64,000 nucleotides of DNA from Ornithinibacillus bavariensis (GTDB lineage Bacteria; Bacillota; Bacilli; Bacillales; Amphibacillaceae), in contig NZ_JBNPWZ010000002.1 in assembly GCF_050433565.1 (NCBI RefSeq), positions 124,001 to 188,000 of the forward strand. The letters are read 5' to 3'. The first letter of the stretch is position 1. Each line of letters begins with the position of its first letter. The notes beneath the pieces are model-generated. The model was not told the origin of the DNA. It saw only the letters and a program-made list of their open reading frames with translations, and ran no database searches. The translations under genes and the position numbers were made by a program. Shown piece after piece: positions 17,330 to 26,320 of the stretch.

Positions 17330-17358
17330 ATTATAACATCGAACAATAAAAATGTTAA
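17330..17358 (-). promoter_or_regulatory. Promoter of the glycocin precursor gene
   Basis: On the minus strand, -35 TTAACA (17353-17358) and -10 TATAAT (17330-17335) are separated by exactly 17 bases, a near-consensus sigma-A promoter about 75 bases before the start codon. A strong separate promoter fits the need to make much more peptide than enzymes. Confidence 0.7.
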
Positions 17359-17411
17359 CAATTTTTGAACTATTTCTACTAATTATAATATGAGGAATGG
17401 GGGATGTATTT

Positions 17412-17440
17412 TTGTAAAGGAATTGAGAGAATAGGATAAT
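17412..17440 (+). promoter_or_regulatory. Candidate promoter of the glycocin enzyme operon
   Basis: TTGTAA (17412-17417) and GATAAT (17435-17440) are separated by 17 bases and point to the glycosyltransferase. It is weaker than the precursor promoter. Confidence 0.5.
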
Positions 17441-17481
17441 TTGTCACATGCAGAAACATCATCAATATTATAGTGCAATCA

Positions 17482-17507
17482 ATCTTTGTATTCGAAGTAC
17501 AAAAGAT
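17482..17507. promoter_or_regulatory. Palindrome in the leader of the glycocin enzyme operon
   Basis: ATCTTTGTA-TTCGAA-GTACAAAAGAT is an inverted repeat with one extra base in the right arm, centred on TTCGAA. It lies between the candidate promoter and the glycosyltransferase start, so it could be an operator or an mRNA hairpin. Confidence 0.4.
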
Positions 17508-17597
17508 CTGAAAGGGAGGTTCCAGTAAGTATCTTAGTTAAAATAGTAGATTACTATAATACAAGTTTAGATTTATATTTTGAAGAAATAAGGAGAT

Positions 17598-18899
17598 ATG
17601 AAGGGTATGCCAAAAAATACTAAGACAGCAAAAAAATTTTTTGAACACTTAAAGCTATACTCGCCTAACATAAGTGAAAATATTAGACATCTAGAATTAA
17701 ACTCTTTTGACAACCTATTACTTAAAGAGCCAAGTCTATCAGTGATAATAATGTGTAAAGACGAACAAAGGTGTATAGCAAGATGTTTAAATGCAATAAA
17801 AAATAATATTGGAATTAATGATGAGGTTATTGTAATTGATACTGGATCAGCTGATGACACATTAAATATTCTAAACAATTTTAGTATGACCAATAAATAC
17901 TCAATCATTGAAACAAGTTGGAATAATGATTTTGCTGAAATAAGGAATCTTGGAATATCTCAAGCTACAAAAGATTGGATAGTATTTATTGATGCTGATG
18001 AAACTATTGAAAAGGGGTCATTTGAGAATTTAAAATCTCATCTTTCTATTGTAGATACATTAAATACAACAGTAGTTTGTTGCCCCGCTATTGTTAATTC
18101 AGGCGGGCACGTTGTGCAAACTGTTAGAAGAATTATACCTAATAATGATTCCGTTTTTTACTTCGGAATGGTCCATGAAGAACCTCGACATATCAACAAG
18201 TCAGAATTAAATTTTTTAGCTTTTGATGATGTTATTTTACATCATGATGGGTATATGAAATCTGTATCCTCAGCTAAACAAAAACAAGAACGTAATACTT
18301 CCTTACTTTACACTATGATTGATAAAGAACCATTGAATCCTAAATGGTATTATCTACTTTGTAGGGATGGGAAAGGTGTACTAGAGGAAAATTTTTATAG
18401 AGACTCACTTTTAAAGGTAATAACATTATGTGGACAAGCCCCTTTTTACGAAGAATATAAATTAAGAGCACTAAGCGACTTAATAGCACATTATCTAAGT
18501 GCTGGAGATATTGAAAACGCAAAGTATTATTTAGAAGATCTAAAGAAATTGGCACCTAATATGACTGATACTTTATATTGGGATATATTCATCCAACTCA
18601 TTATTTTTGAGTACGCATATCATCAATTTATACAACAAATTATAGATTATAAACAAACTAATAAAGGACTAGATTACGGTAGTTTAAATTCAAATGGGTT
18701 CCATCTTGATTATCTCTTGTCTCAACTTTTCTTTAATATAAGAGATTATAACAGCTGTTTTAACATTCTAAAAAAGCTAGAAGATGCACAATATGGAGAA
18801 TATCAAGAAAATTATATGGAACTATATGATGCATTACAAAAATATTTACTACAAATTGGAGAGGAAAATGAAAAAAAAATATTTCACAAAACAACTTGA
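17598..18899 (+). CDS. sunS: SunS/GccA-like peptide glycosyltransferase
   Basis: A 433-residue family-2 (GT-A) glycosyltransferase predicted to put a sugar on Cys (or Ser) of the glycocin. It shows SVIIMCKDEQRCIARCLNAI at about 50-70, DTGSADDT near 95, the DXD-type metal/nucleotide-sugar motif DADE near 132, and FYFGMVHEEP near 190 followed by HHDGY; the last two match SunS (FHGKVHEEP, YHNGY). The C-terminal half is helical and TPR-like, as in SunS. ATG 17598 is only 2 bases from AAGGAG, and ATG 17607 is 11 bases away, so either may be the true start. The end overlaps the transporter gene by 32 bases, indicating translational coupling. The sugar donor cannot be read; SunS itself uses UDP-glucose. 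Confidence 0.88.
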   Translation: MKGMPKNTKTAKKFFEHLKLYSPNISENIRHLELNSFDNLLLKEPSLSVIIMCKDEQRCIARCLNAIKNNIGINDEVIVIDTGSADDTLNILNNFSMTNKYSIIETSWNNDFAEIRNLGISQATKDWIVFIDADETIEKGSFENLKSHLSIVDTLNTTVVCCPAIVNSGGHVVQTVRRIIPNNDSVFYFGMVHEEPRHINKSELNFLAFDDVILHHDGYMKSVSSAKQKQERNTSLLYTMIDKEPLNPKWYYLLCRDGKGVLEENFYRDSLLKVITLCGQAPFYEEYKLRALSDLIAHYLSAGDIENAKYYLEDLKKLAPNMTDTLYWDIFIQLIIFEYAYHQFIQQIIDYKQTNKGLDYGSLNSNGFHLDYLLSQLFFNIRDYNSCFNILKKLEDAQYGEYQENYMELYDALQKYLLQIGEENEKKIFHKTT

Positions 18900-21000
18900 A
18901 GAAAACGATTGTGGGCCTGCAGCCGTATCTATGCTCATTAAATATTCATGGGATATAGAAATGACACTATCTCAATTAAAAGTAATATTGTCTACTAACA
19001 AAAATGGTACTACTTTTTTAGGAATAAAACGTGGTCTCCAAAAACTGGGGGTGGAAACAAATGTATCAAAATGTGTTTCCTCTAAAGAAACGTTTCAAGA
19101 ATTAAAATATCCATGTATTACCCAAATCAAAGGAAGCAATAACCATTTTATAACCCTATTTAAGGCTACTAAAAATCATGTTTATATAGGAGATCCTTCA
19201 AAAAATCAGATAAAGAGGATGAAAATAAATAGATTTTTGTCTAACTGGGTTCCATTTGTACTTGAAGTTGAAAAGTTGATTGATAGCCAAAAACTAACAT
19301 CATACTCAATTACTGAAACCAAACAAAGCAACACTATTATTAAGAGTTTATTTACAATTAAAAAATATATTATAACATCCTGGATATTGTCGGGTATTGT
19401 ATATTTACTCACTATTTACCTAGCTGGAATGTTCTCTACGTATTTTGATTTAATTATACCAAATGAAGCAGTTGGACTTATTGTTGGGGTCACAGTAATA
19501 TATCTTTTGGCTGTAACTATTCAGTTTTTTTTAAAATACATTAATTCTGTAATCAATGTAAAAACAAATAATTCCATAGACAAAAACTTAGTAGAAAAGT
19601 TAGTTTCAAAATACTTTGCACAGGATTATACATTCACGGAACAATTTGAAAGCGGAGAATTAATAACTAGATTTAGTAATATTAGTGACATAAGAACTAG
19701 ATATTTATTTTTTATACAAACCTTACCCTTGGACACTTTAGCAATAATTGTTACTTTTATTATTTTATTTAGAATGAATGTATATTTATCCTTGCTAACC
19801 TTTATCCCTATAATTACTTTCTTTTTACTACTATTTTTCTCAAGGGAACGATATGAAAATCTGAGCTATAACTTATTTGAAAAACAAGAGTACCTTAACA
19901 CGGAACTTATAGAAACGGTGGATAACACTGAAAGTATTAAAAATTATAACATTACCAACCAAATGAAAGATAAGGTAATCAAAAGATTGGATGAAGTATA
20001 CGCTATAAGAGAAAAATTTATATCATTCGATAATTTTCAAAACCTAATCAAGGTGTCTGTGGTGAATTTTTTTAATGTCTGTTTTTTTGCTTTTGGTTCC
20101 TATTTAGTTATAAATGATGATTTATCCTCTGGTATGTTATTAATGTTCAACTCCTTGGTTTCTAATGTTTTCAACCCTTTTGTTAATTTAACCACTTTAC
20201 AAGCAACGTTAGAACAAGGAAGAGTAGCTACTCTTAGATATGAAGATATAGTTAATTCTGTACAAAAAAAACCTGATCAAGGAATTGAAATAGAAAATAA
20301 AATAGAGAAAATAGTAATTCAAAATTTATATTTTTCTTTTACCCCCAATAATTATGTGTTAAACAACCTAAATATTGAAGTTAAGCAAGGTGAAAAAATC
20401 GCACTAATTGGAGGAAGTGGTTCAGGTAAATCAACAATAGCAAAATTACTAGCAGGCTATTACGAACCAGAAAAGGGAGATATTTTATTTAATGATATAA
20501 GTATTAGTAATATAAACCAAGCGTCTTTATTAAAGAAGGTCTTGTATATTCCTCAAGACATTCAAATATTTAATGATACAATTCTAAACAATATATTACT
20601 TCATAGAGATATAGATTTTGAGGTTGTCAAAGAGGTATCAAGATTAGTAGGATTCGAAGAGGTAGTTAATTCTATGCCAGAAGGTTATAACACAGTAATT
20701 GGATCTAAAGGTGTTCAGTTATCAATGGGACAACAACAAATGTTAAATATAACTCGCTATATACTATCTTCGCCTGATGTTTTAATTTTAGATGAAATAA
20801 CTAATGGTTTAGATTTTGTAAAAAGGAATCAAATAAAACAATTATTACGTGAGGCTCCAATGATTGTTATTTTTATAACCCATGACCTAGATTTAGCAAC
20901 AGCGTGTGATAAAATTTACGCCTTAAATAATGGAAAAACTTCCACCATCAATCCCCAAGAGGATGGAGATATTAAACAAAAACTTATTAATTCTTTTTGA
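18868..21000 (+). CDS. sunT: SunT-like C39-peptidase ABC transporter for the glycocin
   Basis: A 710-residue bacteriocin processing exporter. The start ATG at 18868 follows GGAGAGG and gives MKKKYFTKQLEENDCGPAA; an upstream in-frame ATG lies inside the preceding gene and has no site. Residues 1-135 are a C39 peptidase with Cys15 (NDCGPA), His93 (NNHFITL) and Asp109 (GDPS), which would cut after the double glycine of the leader. Residues about 165-440 hold the six-helix membrane domain. Residues about 485-710 are the ATPase: Walker A GGSGSGKST near 514, signature LSMGQ instead of LSGGQ, Walker B LILDE, H-loop ITHD. SunT is about the same length. It would mature and export the peptide encoded at 17039-17257. 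Confidence 0.92.
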   Translation: MKKKYFTKQLEENDCGPAAVSMLIKYSWDIEMTLSQLKVILSTNKNGTTFLGIKRGLQKLGVETNVSKCVSSKETFQELKYPCITQIKGSNNHFITLFKATKNHVYIGDPSKNQIKRMKINRFLSNWVPFVLEVEKLIDSQKLTSYSITETKQSNTIIKSLFTIKKYIITSWILSGIVYLLTIYLAGMFSTYFDLIIPNEAVGLIVGVTVIYLLAVTIQFFLKYINSVINVKTNNSIDKNLVEKLVSKYFAQDYTFTEQFESGELITRFSNISDIRTRYLFFIQTLPLDTLAIIVTFIILFRMNVYLSLLTFIPIITFFLLLFFSRERYENLSYNLFEKQEYLNTELIETVDNTESIKNYNITNQMKDKVIKRLDEVYAIREKFISFDNFQNLIKVSVVNFFNVCFFAFGSYLVINDDLSSGMLLMFNSLVSNVFNPFVNLTTLQATLEQGRVATLRYEDIVNSVQKKPDQGIEIENKIEKIVIQNLYFSFTPNNYVLNNLNIEVKQGEKIALIGGSGSGKSTIAKLLAGYYEPEKGDILFNDISISNINQASLLKKVLYIPQDIQIFNDTILNNILLHRDIDFEVVKEVSRLVGFEEVVNSMPEGYNTVIGSKGVQLSMGQQQMLNITRYILSSPDVLILDEITNGLDFVKRNQIKQLLREAPMIVIFITHDLDLATACDKIYALNNGKTSTINPQEDGDIKQKLINSF

Positions 21001-21013
21001 ATGGAGTGATTTT

Positions 21014-21439
21014 GTGAAGAAACTTATAGTATTTGTTTCTGCAGTGGTAACTATGGTAATTATTGGATACATTTCTGTTAGTAATTTAGTGGGAAGTGAA
21101 CCGGCTTTATATAAAAAAGTATCCTCAGATCAAATAAAGAAAATGAAGGAAGAACAGGAAACTTTTATTGCTTATTTCTATCAAGAAAACTGCGCTCCAT
21201 GCAAACAAGTAAACCCAATTATAAATGATTACATTCAGACAACAGGAAAGGATATTTTTGCAGTAGACATAAATGCAGACAAAAATAAAAACCTACTAAT
21301 GGAGGGGTTCAATATTGAAGGCACTCCGACAGTTATTTTTATTAGTTCAGGAAAGGAAGAAAATAGATTTTTATCAATATTTGGTAAAGACGAATTTAAA
21401 AATACAGCTGATCTGATTTATGGGGACAGTGATATTTGA
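21014..21439 (+). CDS. bdbA: BdbA-like membrane-anchored thioredoxin
   Basis: A 141-residue thiol-disulfide oxidoreductase. GTG start at 21014 after ATGGAGTGA, 13 bases beyond the transporter stop; a longer in-frame version would overlap the transporter and lacks a site. Residues 1-28 are a basic start plus one membrane anchor, so the domain faces outside. The thioredoxin fold follows with the active site NCAPCKQ (about 59-62) and the conserved cis-Pro region EGTPTVIF. BdbA of the sublancin locus has the same size and layout. It probably forms the two disulfides of the secreted glycocin. There is only one such gene here, whereas sublancin has bdbA and bdbB. Confidence 0.88.
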   Translation: MKKLIVFVSAVVTMVIIGYISVSNLVGSEPALYKKVSSDQIKKMKEEQETFIAYFYQENCAPCKQVNPIINDYIQTTGKDIFAVDINADKNKNLLMEGFNIEGTPTVIFISSGKEENRFLSIFGKDEFKNTADLIYGDSDI

Positions 21440-21485
21440 GAAACGAAACCCAGTTCTTTAATTTGTAAATACAGAAGGTTTAGGG

Positions 21486-21516
21486 GGGGCATTCTCATAT
21501 GGGAATGCTCCTTTTT
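21486..21516 (+). terminator. Terminator of the glycocin enzyme operon
   Basis: GGGGCATTC / GAATGCTCC stem with TTTTT, 47 bases after the thioredoxin stop codon. Confidence 0.85.
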
Positions 21517-21579
21517 GATAAATCCTATCATTTCCTTTTATCAGTAAAAAAGGTGAATTTTTTCCTTGCGTAAAAAATA

Positions 21580-21831
21580 ATGTCACAGCTCTGCTTGTCT
21601 TTAAATGATTTTGACACAGAAAGTTATGAGATATTTACAAAAGGCAATCAAGAAATCGATTTTATTCTTGAATACCCAGCAGATATTGTAGATACTCTTA
21701 ACCAGTTACAAAGTGATGCAGTTATTGCCGAAAAAACATCAGATTATAACACAAGTATCAGATTACTTTTACTAAAAAAACTGACAGAGGCTGATGGGGT
21801 AAAGATTAAAGAAAATATTTTCTGGTTTTAA
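21580..21831 (+). CDS. Orphan 83-residue frame beside the glycocin operon
   Basis: An acidic, Leu-rich protein-like frame (for example VDTLNQLQSDAVIAEKTSDY) without recognised family. It has no good ribosome site, and a coding-like piece in another frame just upstream (KKGEFFPCVKNNVTALLVF) suggests a frameshifted older gene. It lies after the glycocin operon terminator and before another terminator (21910). It could be a broken gene or, less likely, a small immunity or regulatory protein. Confidence 0.35.
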   Translation: MSQLCLSLNDFDTESYEIFTKGNQEIDFILEYPADIVDTLNQLQSDAVIAEKTSDYNTSIRLLLLKKLTEADGVKIKENIFWF

Positions 21832-21909
21832 TTTAATAATTGAGATATTGTGAAATAACCACTATGACACTGAAGAGTCAAATAATACATACATTGAATA
21901 AAGCGTTGC

Positions 21910-21952
21910 CTCAATAAGTATAAGCTAGAGCTTTTGCTTATTGAGTTTTTTT
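21910..21952 (+). terminator. Terminator
   Basis: CTCAATAAG / CTTATTGAG perfect 9-bp stem followed by seven T residues. Confidence 0.85.
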
Positions 21953-22158
21953 ATTTATACACAAGAGTAAAAAATAAATCAAACTGTTTAATGAATATAT
22001 CCTCTTTTATAATCGATGACCGAATAAAGGATAGAGTCCTCAAATATCTAAATTTTTTTCATTGCATTTATGAACTTTCCATTATTCTAACGTTAGATCT
22101 TCCAGTTTTTCCTAATCCCACCTTAAAAAATTACAGACAATACTAAAAAATTACCACA

Positions 22159-22195
22159 TGTTAACGCTTTCAACCCAAGCATATCTCGATATAAT
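22159..22195 (+). promoter_or_regulatory. CcpA-type cre site overlapping the sugar-transport promoter
   Basis: TGTTAACGCTTTCA (22159-22172) fits the catabolite-responsive element consensus TGWAANCGNTNWCA with one mismatch. A perfect -10 TATAAT lies at 22190-22195, and 17 bases before it the weak -35 CTTTCA is inside the cre. CcpA bound there would block the promoter, giving glucose repression of the operon. Confidence 0.65.
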
Positions 22196-22242
22196 GTGAC
22201 TTGTAGACAAAAAGAACTACAAAAGAAGGGGAGAAGGAAAGC

Positions 22243-23358
22243 ATGAAAAAGAATTTGAAAGCGCTAACTATTGGGCTTATGGCTTTAATGTTAATGGTAG
22301 TTCTTGCTGCATGTGGCAGTGAGAGTGGTGGTAAAGGTGGCAAAATTAGTGTAGGTATTGTCCTTCCTACAAAAGACGAGCCTAGATGGGTTCAAGATGA
22401 AGAGAGATTTAAGGCTGCTTTGAAGGATTCTGAGTACACAACGGAAATCTTATTTAGCCAAGGTTCTTCCGCAAAGGAAAAGGAAAACGTTGAGACGTTA
22501 ATTAGTAAAGGTATTGAAGTTCTAATTATTGCTCCACATGATGGGGCTGCAGCAGGTGCTGCCGTAGAAGAAGCGAAAAAAGAAGGAATAACTGTTATCT
22601 CTTATGACCGCTTAATTACTGACACAGATGCAATTGATTATTATGTAACATTTGATAGTGTTGCTGTTGGAAAGGCACAAGGTCAATACTTAATCGATAA
22701 CGCTAGTGGTTCAGGGGTTCCGCTTTATCTGTATGCTGGTGCATCCTCTGATAACAATGCATTCTTATTCTTTGAGGGAGCATGGAGTGTACTTCAGCCG
22801 AAGATTGCTGATGGTACCTTTGTCATTGCAAACTCTAGTGAGGCAGAAGCATTAAAGGATAAAGCAGAATTAACTCGTGATGAAATGAGTGCCATTCTTG
22901 GACAGGTTACAACGAATTGGGATCCAAACGAATCGAAGAACAAAGCTGAAACACATTTAACAGCAGTGGGTGACGACTTAAAGGGTGATGTTGCAATTCT
23001 TGCACCAAATGATGGAACAGCTCGTGCAATTGCCGACGTATTTGGTTCTGATCCGGCGATTACTAGTTATGTTGTAACAGGACAGGATGCAGAGAAGGCA
23101 TCTATTCAATATATTATCGATGGCAAGCAAACAATGACAGTGTTCAAGGATGTACGTACATTAGTAAGTGATGCGATGAAGATGGCAATTGAAGTTCTAG
23201 AAGGTAATACACCTGAAACAACTGGTTCTTACAATAATGGTTCAGTGGATGTTAAAGCAAAACAAACAGACGTTATTGTGGTAAATAAAGAAAATGTAAA
23301 AGCAGAACTCATTGATTCTGGTTATTACGAAGCAAGCGAATTTACAGGATTAGAATAA
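22243..23358 (+). CDS. chvE: ChvE-type multiple-monosaccharide binding lipoprotein
   Basis: A 371-residue sugar-binding lipoprotein with ribosome site AGAAGGAAAG. The signal peptide has a clear lipobox, LAAC with Cys24, followed by a Gly/Ser linker. The mature part is a type I periplasmic-binding fold: GIVLPTKDEPRWVQDEERF, then LIIAPHDGAAAG, VISYDRLI, YVTFDSVAVGKAQG and VTGQDAEKASIQYI, as in ChvE/GguA systems that take up galactose, xylose, arabinose or related sugars. It is the first gene of an operon with the ATPase and permease, under a cre-type promoter. Precise sugar specificity is not readable. Confidence 0.88.
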   Translation: MKKNLKALTIGLMALMLMVVLAACGSESGGKGGKISVGIVLPTKDEPRWVQDEERFKAALKDSEYTTEILFSQGSSAKEKENVETLISKGIEVLIIAPHDGAAAGAAVEEAKKEGITVISYDRLITDTDAIDYYVTFDSVAVGKAQGQYLIDNASGSGVPLYLYAGASSDNNAFLFFEGAWSVLQPKIADGTFVIANSSEAEALKDKAELTRDEMSAILGQVTTNWDPNESKNKAETHLTAVGDDLKGDVAILAPNDGTARAIADVFGSDPAITSYVVTGQDAEKASIQYIIDGKQTMTVFKDVRTLVSDAMKMAIEVLEGNTPETTGSYNNGSVDVKAKQTDVIVVNKENVKAELIDSGYYEASEFTGLE

Positions 23359-23438
23359 GGGATACAAGCGTGAAATAGTAATAGGAAATCCTATTACTAT
23401 TTCACCATTCTAACTTGTTTTGTCAAAGGGTGGGAACG

Positions 23439-24959
23439 ATGAGTGAATACATTTTGGAAATGGATCAAATAACGAAGCAATTTACCGGCGTTAAAGCACT
23501 GAACAATGTTAACTTTAAAGTGAAAAAGGGAGAAATTCATTGTTTAGTTGGTGAAAACGGTGCAGGTAAATCGACGTTAATGAAGGTATTAAGTGGAGTC
23601 TATCCCTATGGAACGTACGATGGGAACATTATCTATGAAGGAGAAGTTCAAAAATTCTCTAAGATCAATGATAGTGTAAATGCAGGAATCGCGATAATTT
23701 ATCAAGAGCTAGCATTATTTCCTGACCTTTCCGTATATGAAAATCTATTCGTTGGTAATGAAGTACAGCATCGAGGAATTGTAGATTGGAACCAAACGAT
23801 TGTAGAATCGAAGAAAATGCTTGAGAAGGTTAATCTGCGGGTTAATCCTGAAACACTTGTAAAGGACCTTGGAGTTGGTAAACAGCAATTAATCGAGATT
23901 GCAAAGGCACTTAGCAAGGATGTTAAGCTATTAATTTTGGATGAACCGACAGCGGCATTGAATGAAGATGATAGTGAAAATTTACTAGCGCTTTTAAAGG
24001 AGATTAAGAAGCAAGGAATTACGAGTATCATGATTTCTCACAAACTAAAGGAAGTTATTGCGATTGCTGATAGTGTTACGGTTCTTCGCGATGGGAATAC
24101 CATTTGCACATTAGATGCTGCAAAGGGAGAAATTAACGAAAACATTATTATCAAGCACATGGTTGGGCGTGAAATTACTGACATTTATCCAAAGCGTGAG
24201 AAGAAGGCTTTTGGTGATACCATACTCGAGGTTAATAATTGGTCTGCTTATGATTCTCAATTAGGTAAGCAAATTCTAAGGGATGTTCATTTTCGCGTAA
24301 GACAAGGTGAGATAGTAGGTATCGCAGGGTTAATGGGTGCAGGACGAACAGAGCTTGCTCAGAGTATTTTTGGTAACCCTAAGTCCTATAAATTGAAGGG
24401 CGACTTAAAAGTAGACGGGAAAACGAGAAGCTTCAAACATACGAGTGATGCAATAAAAGCTGGAATTGCTTATGTAACAGAGGATCGTAAGGGTGATGGG
24501 TTATTTTTAACACAGGATATTTTAAAGAATATTTCAGTTGCTAATCTACATGAAATTTCCACAAGTGGTGTTATTAATGAAAATGAAGAGATTAAAGTTG
24601 CAGAAGCATATAAAAAGGATCTAACGATTAAAGCTTCTTCGATTGAACAATTAGTTGGAAACTTGAGTGGTGGTAATCAGCAAAAGGTTTCCCTTGGGAA
24701 ATGGTTATTTGTAAAACCAAAGCTACTCATCTTAGATGAGCCAACAAGAGGAATTGATGTAGGAGCGAAATTTGAAATCTATACGATTATGAATAGTCTA
24801 ATTGAAGAAGGCATGAGCATCATTATGATTTCCTCTGAGCTTGGAGAAGTTTTAGGGATGAGTGATCGAATTTATGTTATGGCTGATGGTGAGATAAAAG
24901 GTGAGTTATCAAGTGAAGAGGCAAGTCAAGAAAAAATTATGCAACTTGCTACGCAATAG
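23439..24959 (+). CDS. gguA: Sugar ABC transporter ATPase (GguA type, tandem domains)
   Basis: A 506-residue ATPase with two ABC domains, as in the CUT2 (ribose/xylose/multiple monosaccharide) class. The ATG at 23439 follows AAGGGTGGGAACG; an earlier in-frame ATG at 23415 lacks a site. Domain 1 has Walker A GENGAGKST near 37 and Walker B LLILDEPT near 165 with LGVGKQQL as its signature. Domain 2 has the degenerate GLMGAGRTE in the Walker A position, the signature LSGGNQQKV and LLILDEPTRGIDVG. This degeneracy is normal for the class. It is 80 bases after the binding protein and 12 bases before the permease. It powers uptake through the permease at 24972. Confidence 0.88.
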   Translation: MSEYILEMDQITKQFTGVKALNNVNFKVKKGEIHCLVGENGAGKSTLMKVLSGVYPYGTYDGNIIYEGEVQKFSKINDSVNAGIAIIYQELALFPDLSVYENLFVGNEVQHRGIVDWNQTIVESKKMLEKVNLRVNPETLVKDLGVGKQQLIEIAKALSKDVKLLILDEPTAALNEDDSENLLALLKEIKKQGITSIMISHKLKEVIAIADSVTVLRDGNTICTLDAAKGEINENIIIKHMVGREITDIYPKREKKAFGDTILEVNNWSAYDSQLGKQILRDVHFRVRQGEIVGIAGLMGAGRTELAQSIFGNPKSYKLKGDLKVDGKTRSFKHTSDAIKAGIAYVTEDRKGDGLFLTQDILKNISVANLHEISTSGVINENEEIKVAEAYKKDLTIKASSIEQLVGNLSGGNQQKVSLGKWLFVKPKLLILDEPTRGIDVGAKFEIYTIMNSLIEEGMSIIMISSELGEVLGMSDRIYVMADGEIKGELSSEEASQEKIMQLATQ

Positions 24960-24971
24960 GGAGTGGGGTCT

Positions 24972-26147
24972 ATGGGTTTTATAACAGAATTAAAAGAGTT
25001 ACTGAAGAATAATGTTCGTGACTACGGTATGTATATTGCCTTATTCGTTATCATGCTGACATTCACGATATTAACGGATGGTCTTTTTATGTCATCAAGA
25101 AATATAAGTAATCTGCTAGATTCTGCAGGGTATATTGCGGTCCTAGCGGTAGGGGTAATGATAGTTATCGTGATTCGTCACATAGACTTATCAATTGGGT
25201 TCCTAGCTGGTTTTCTTGGTGCCATATCTGCAATTCTACTGATGAAGGTTGGATTACCAGTATATGTGGTCATACCAATTATTCTATTAATCGGGTTACT
25301 AATTGGGTTAACAACTGGAACTTTAGTAGCAAAAGTAGGAATTCCTTCATTTGTTGCAACACTTGCTGGATGGCTGATTTTTAGAGGTGCGTTACTACGT
25401 GTTACAGAAGGGTCAGGTACAATCATCATTCAAAATGATGCATTTAATGCTATTGGGAATGGATATATTCCCTCAATTACGCAAATTGGTGGATTACATT
25501 TACTATCCTTGCTAGTAGGTGTACTAGGGATTATCTTATATATTTATGGTGCTCTGTCCAAGCGTAGAAAAATGCTGAGATATAATTTTGAGGTAGTATC
25601 TACACCAATCTTTATTTTACAATTGGTTTTTGTGTCAGCAATTATTGGTTATATCACTTGGATTCTTGCCGGTCATCATGGATTATCCTGGACAATCGTT
25701 ATTATCCTTCTTGTTGTATTAATCTATCATTTCATCACGACGAAAACCGTTATCGGTAGACATATTTATGCTGTAGGAAGTAACCCAGAGGCTGCACATC
25801 TAAGTGGAATTAATGTCGGCAGGATTACATTACTCGTATTTGGTTCAATGGGACTGTTATCTGCATTATCTGGAATCCTGTTTACGTCTCGTTTACAGTC
25901 AGCAACAACTACTGCAGGTACGTTATTTGAGTTAGATGCAATTGCAGCAGCTTATGTTGGTGGTGTTTCCTCTGCAGGTGGAGTCGGAAAAGTAACTGGA
26001 GCAATTGTTGGTGCAGTTGTTATGGCTTCACTGACGAATGGTATGAACTTGCTTGGGGTCGGGATTTCTTATCAATACATGATTCGTGGTGGTGTATTAG
26101 CACTAGCTGTTATCTTTGATGTCATGACTAGAAAACGAGGAAAATAG
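24972..26147 (+). CDS. gguB: Sugar ABC transporter permease (GguB type)
   Basis: A 391-residue membrane protein with about ten hydrophobic segments. ATG at 24972 after GGGAGTGGGG; a GTG at 24963 is in frame but sits within that site. GMYIALFVIMLTFTILTDGL, VIRHIDLSIGFLAGFLGAIS and AIAAAYVGGVSSAGGVGKVT are typical of the CUT2 branched permease family (XylH, GguB). It forms the membrane channel with the ATPase at 23439 and takes sugar from the lipoprotein at 22243. A terminator follows. Confidence 0.88.
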   Translation: MGFITELKELLKNNVRDYGMYIALFVIMLTFTILTDGLFMSSRNISNLLDSAGYIAVLAVGVMIVIVIRHIDLSIGFLAGFLGAISAILLMKVGLPVYVVIPIILLIGLLIGLTTGTLVAKVGIPSFVATLAGWLIFRGALLRVTEGSGTIIIQNDAFNAIGNGYIPSITQIGGLHLLSLLVGVLGIILYIYGALSKRRKMLRYNFEVVSTPIFILQLVFVSAIIGYITWILAGHHGLSWTIVIILLVVLIYHFITTKTVIGRHIYAVGSNPEAAHLSGINVGRITLLVFGSMGLLSALSGILFTSRLQSATTTAGTLFELDAIAAAYVGGVSSAGGVGKVTGAIVGAVVMASLTNGMNLLGVGISYQYMIRGGVLALAVIFDVMTRKRGK

Positions 26148-26164
26148 AATACTAGTTCTATGAA

Positions 26165-26197
26165 AAAAGAAGAGCTAATTATAGCTTCTTCTTTTTT
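26165..26197 (+). terminator. Terminator after the sugar permease
   Basis: AAGAAGAGCT / AGCTTCTTCTT stem with one bulged base and a T-run. Confidence 0.7.
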
Positions 26198-26320
26198 GGT
26201 ATAGTTCTGAATTTTTGCAGTATGGAAGATGTACGGTTTGATGGTATGATAATAGTGAGAAAAAATGAAGCTTCATTCAGTTGATAGCTTGCCTGAAAAG
26301 TAGGAAGGGGATAAAACTTC

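Noticed and set aside
21934..22146. 70-residue frame before the sugar operon
   Set aside because: It overlaps a terminator stem and has no ribosome site.
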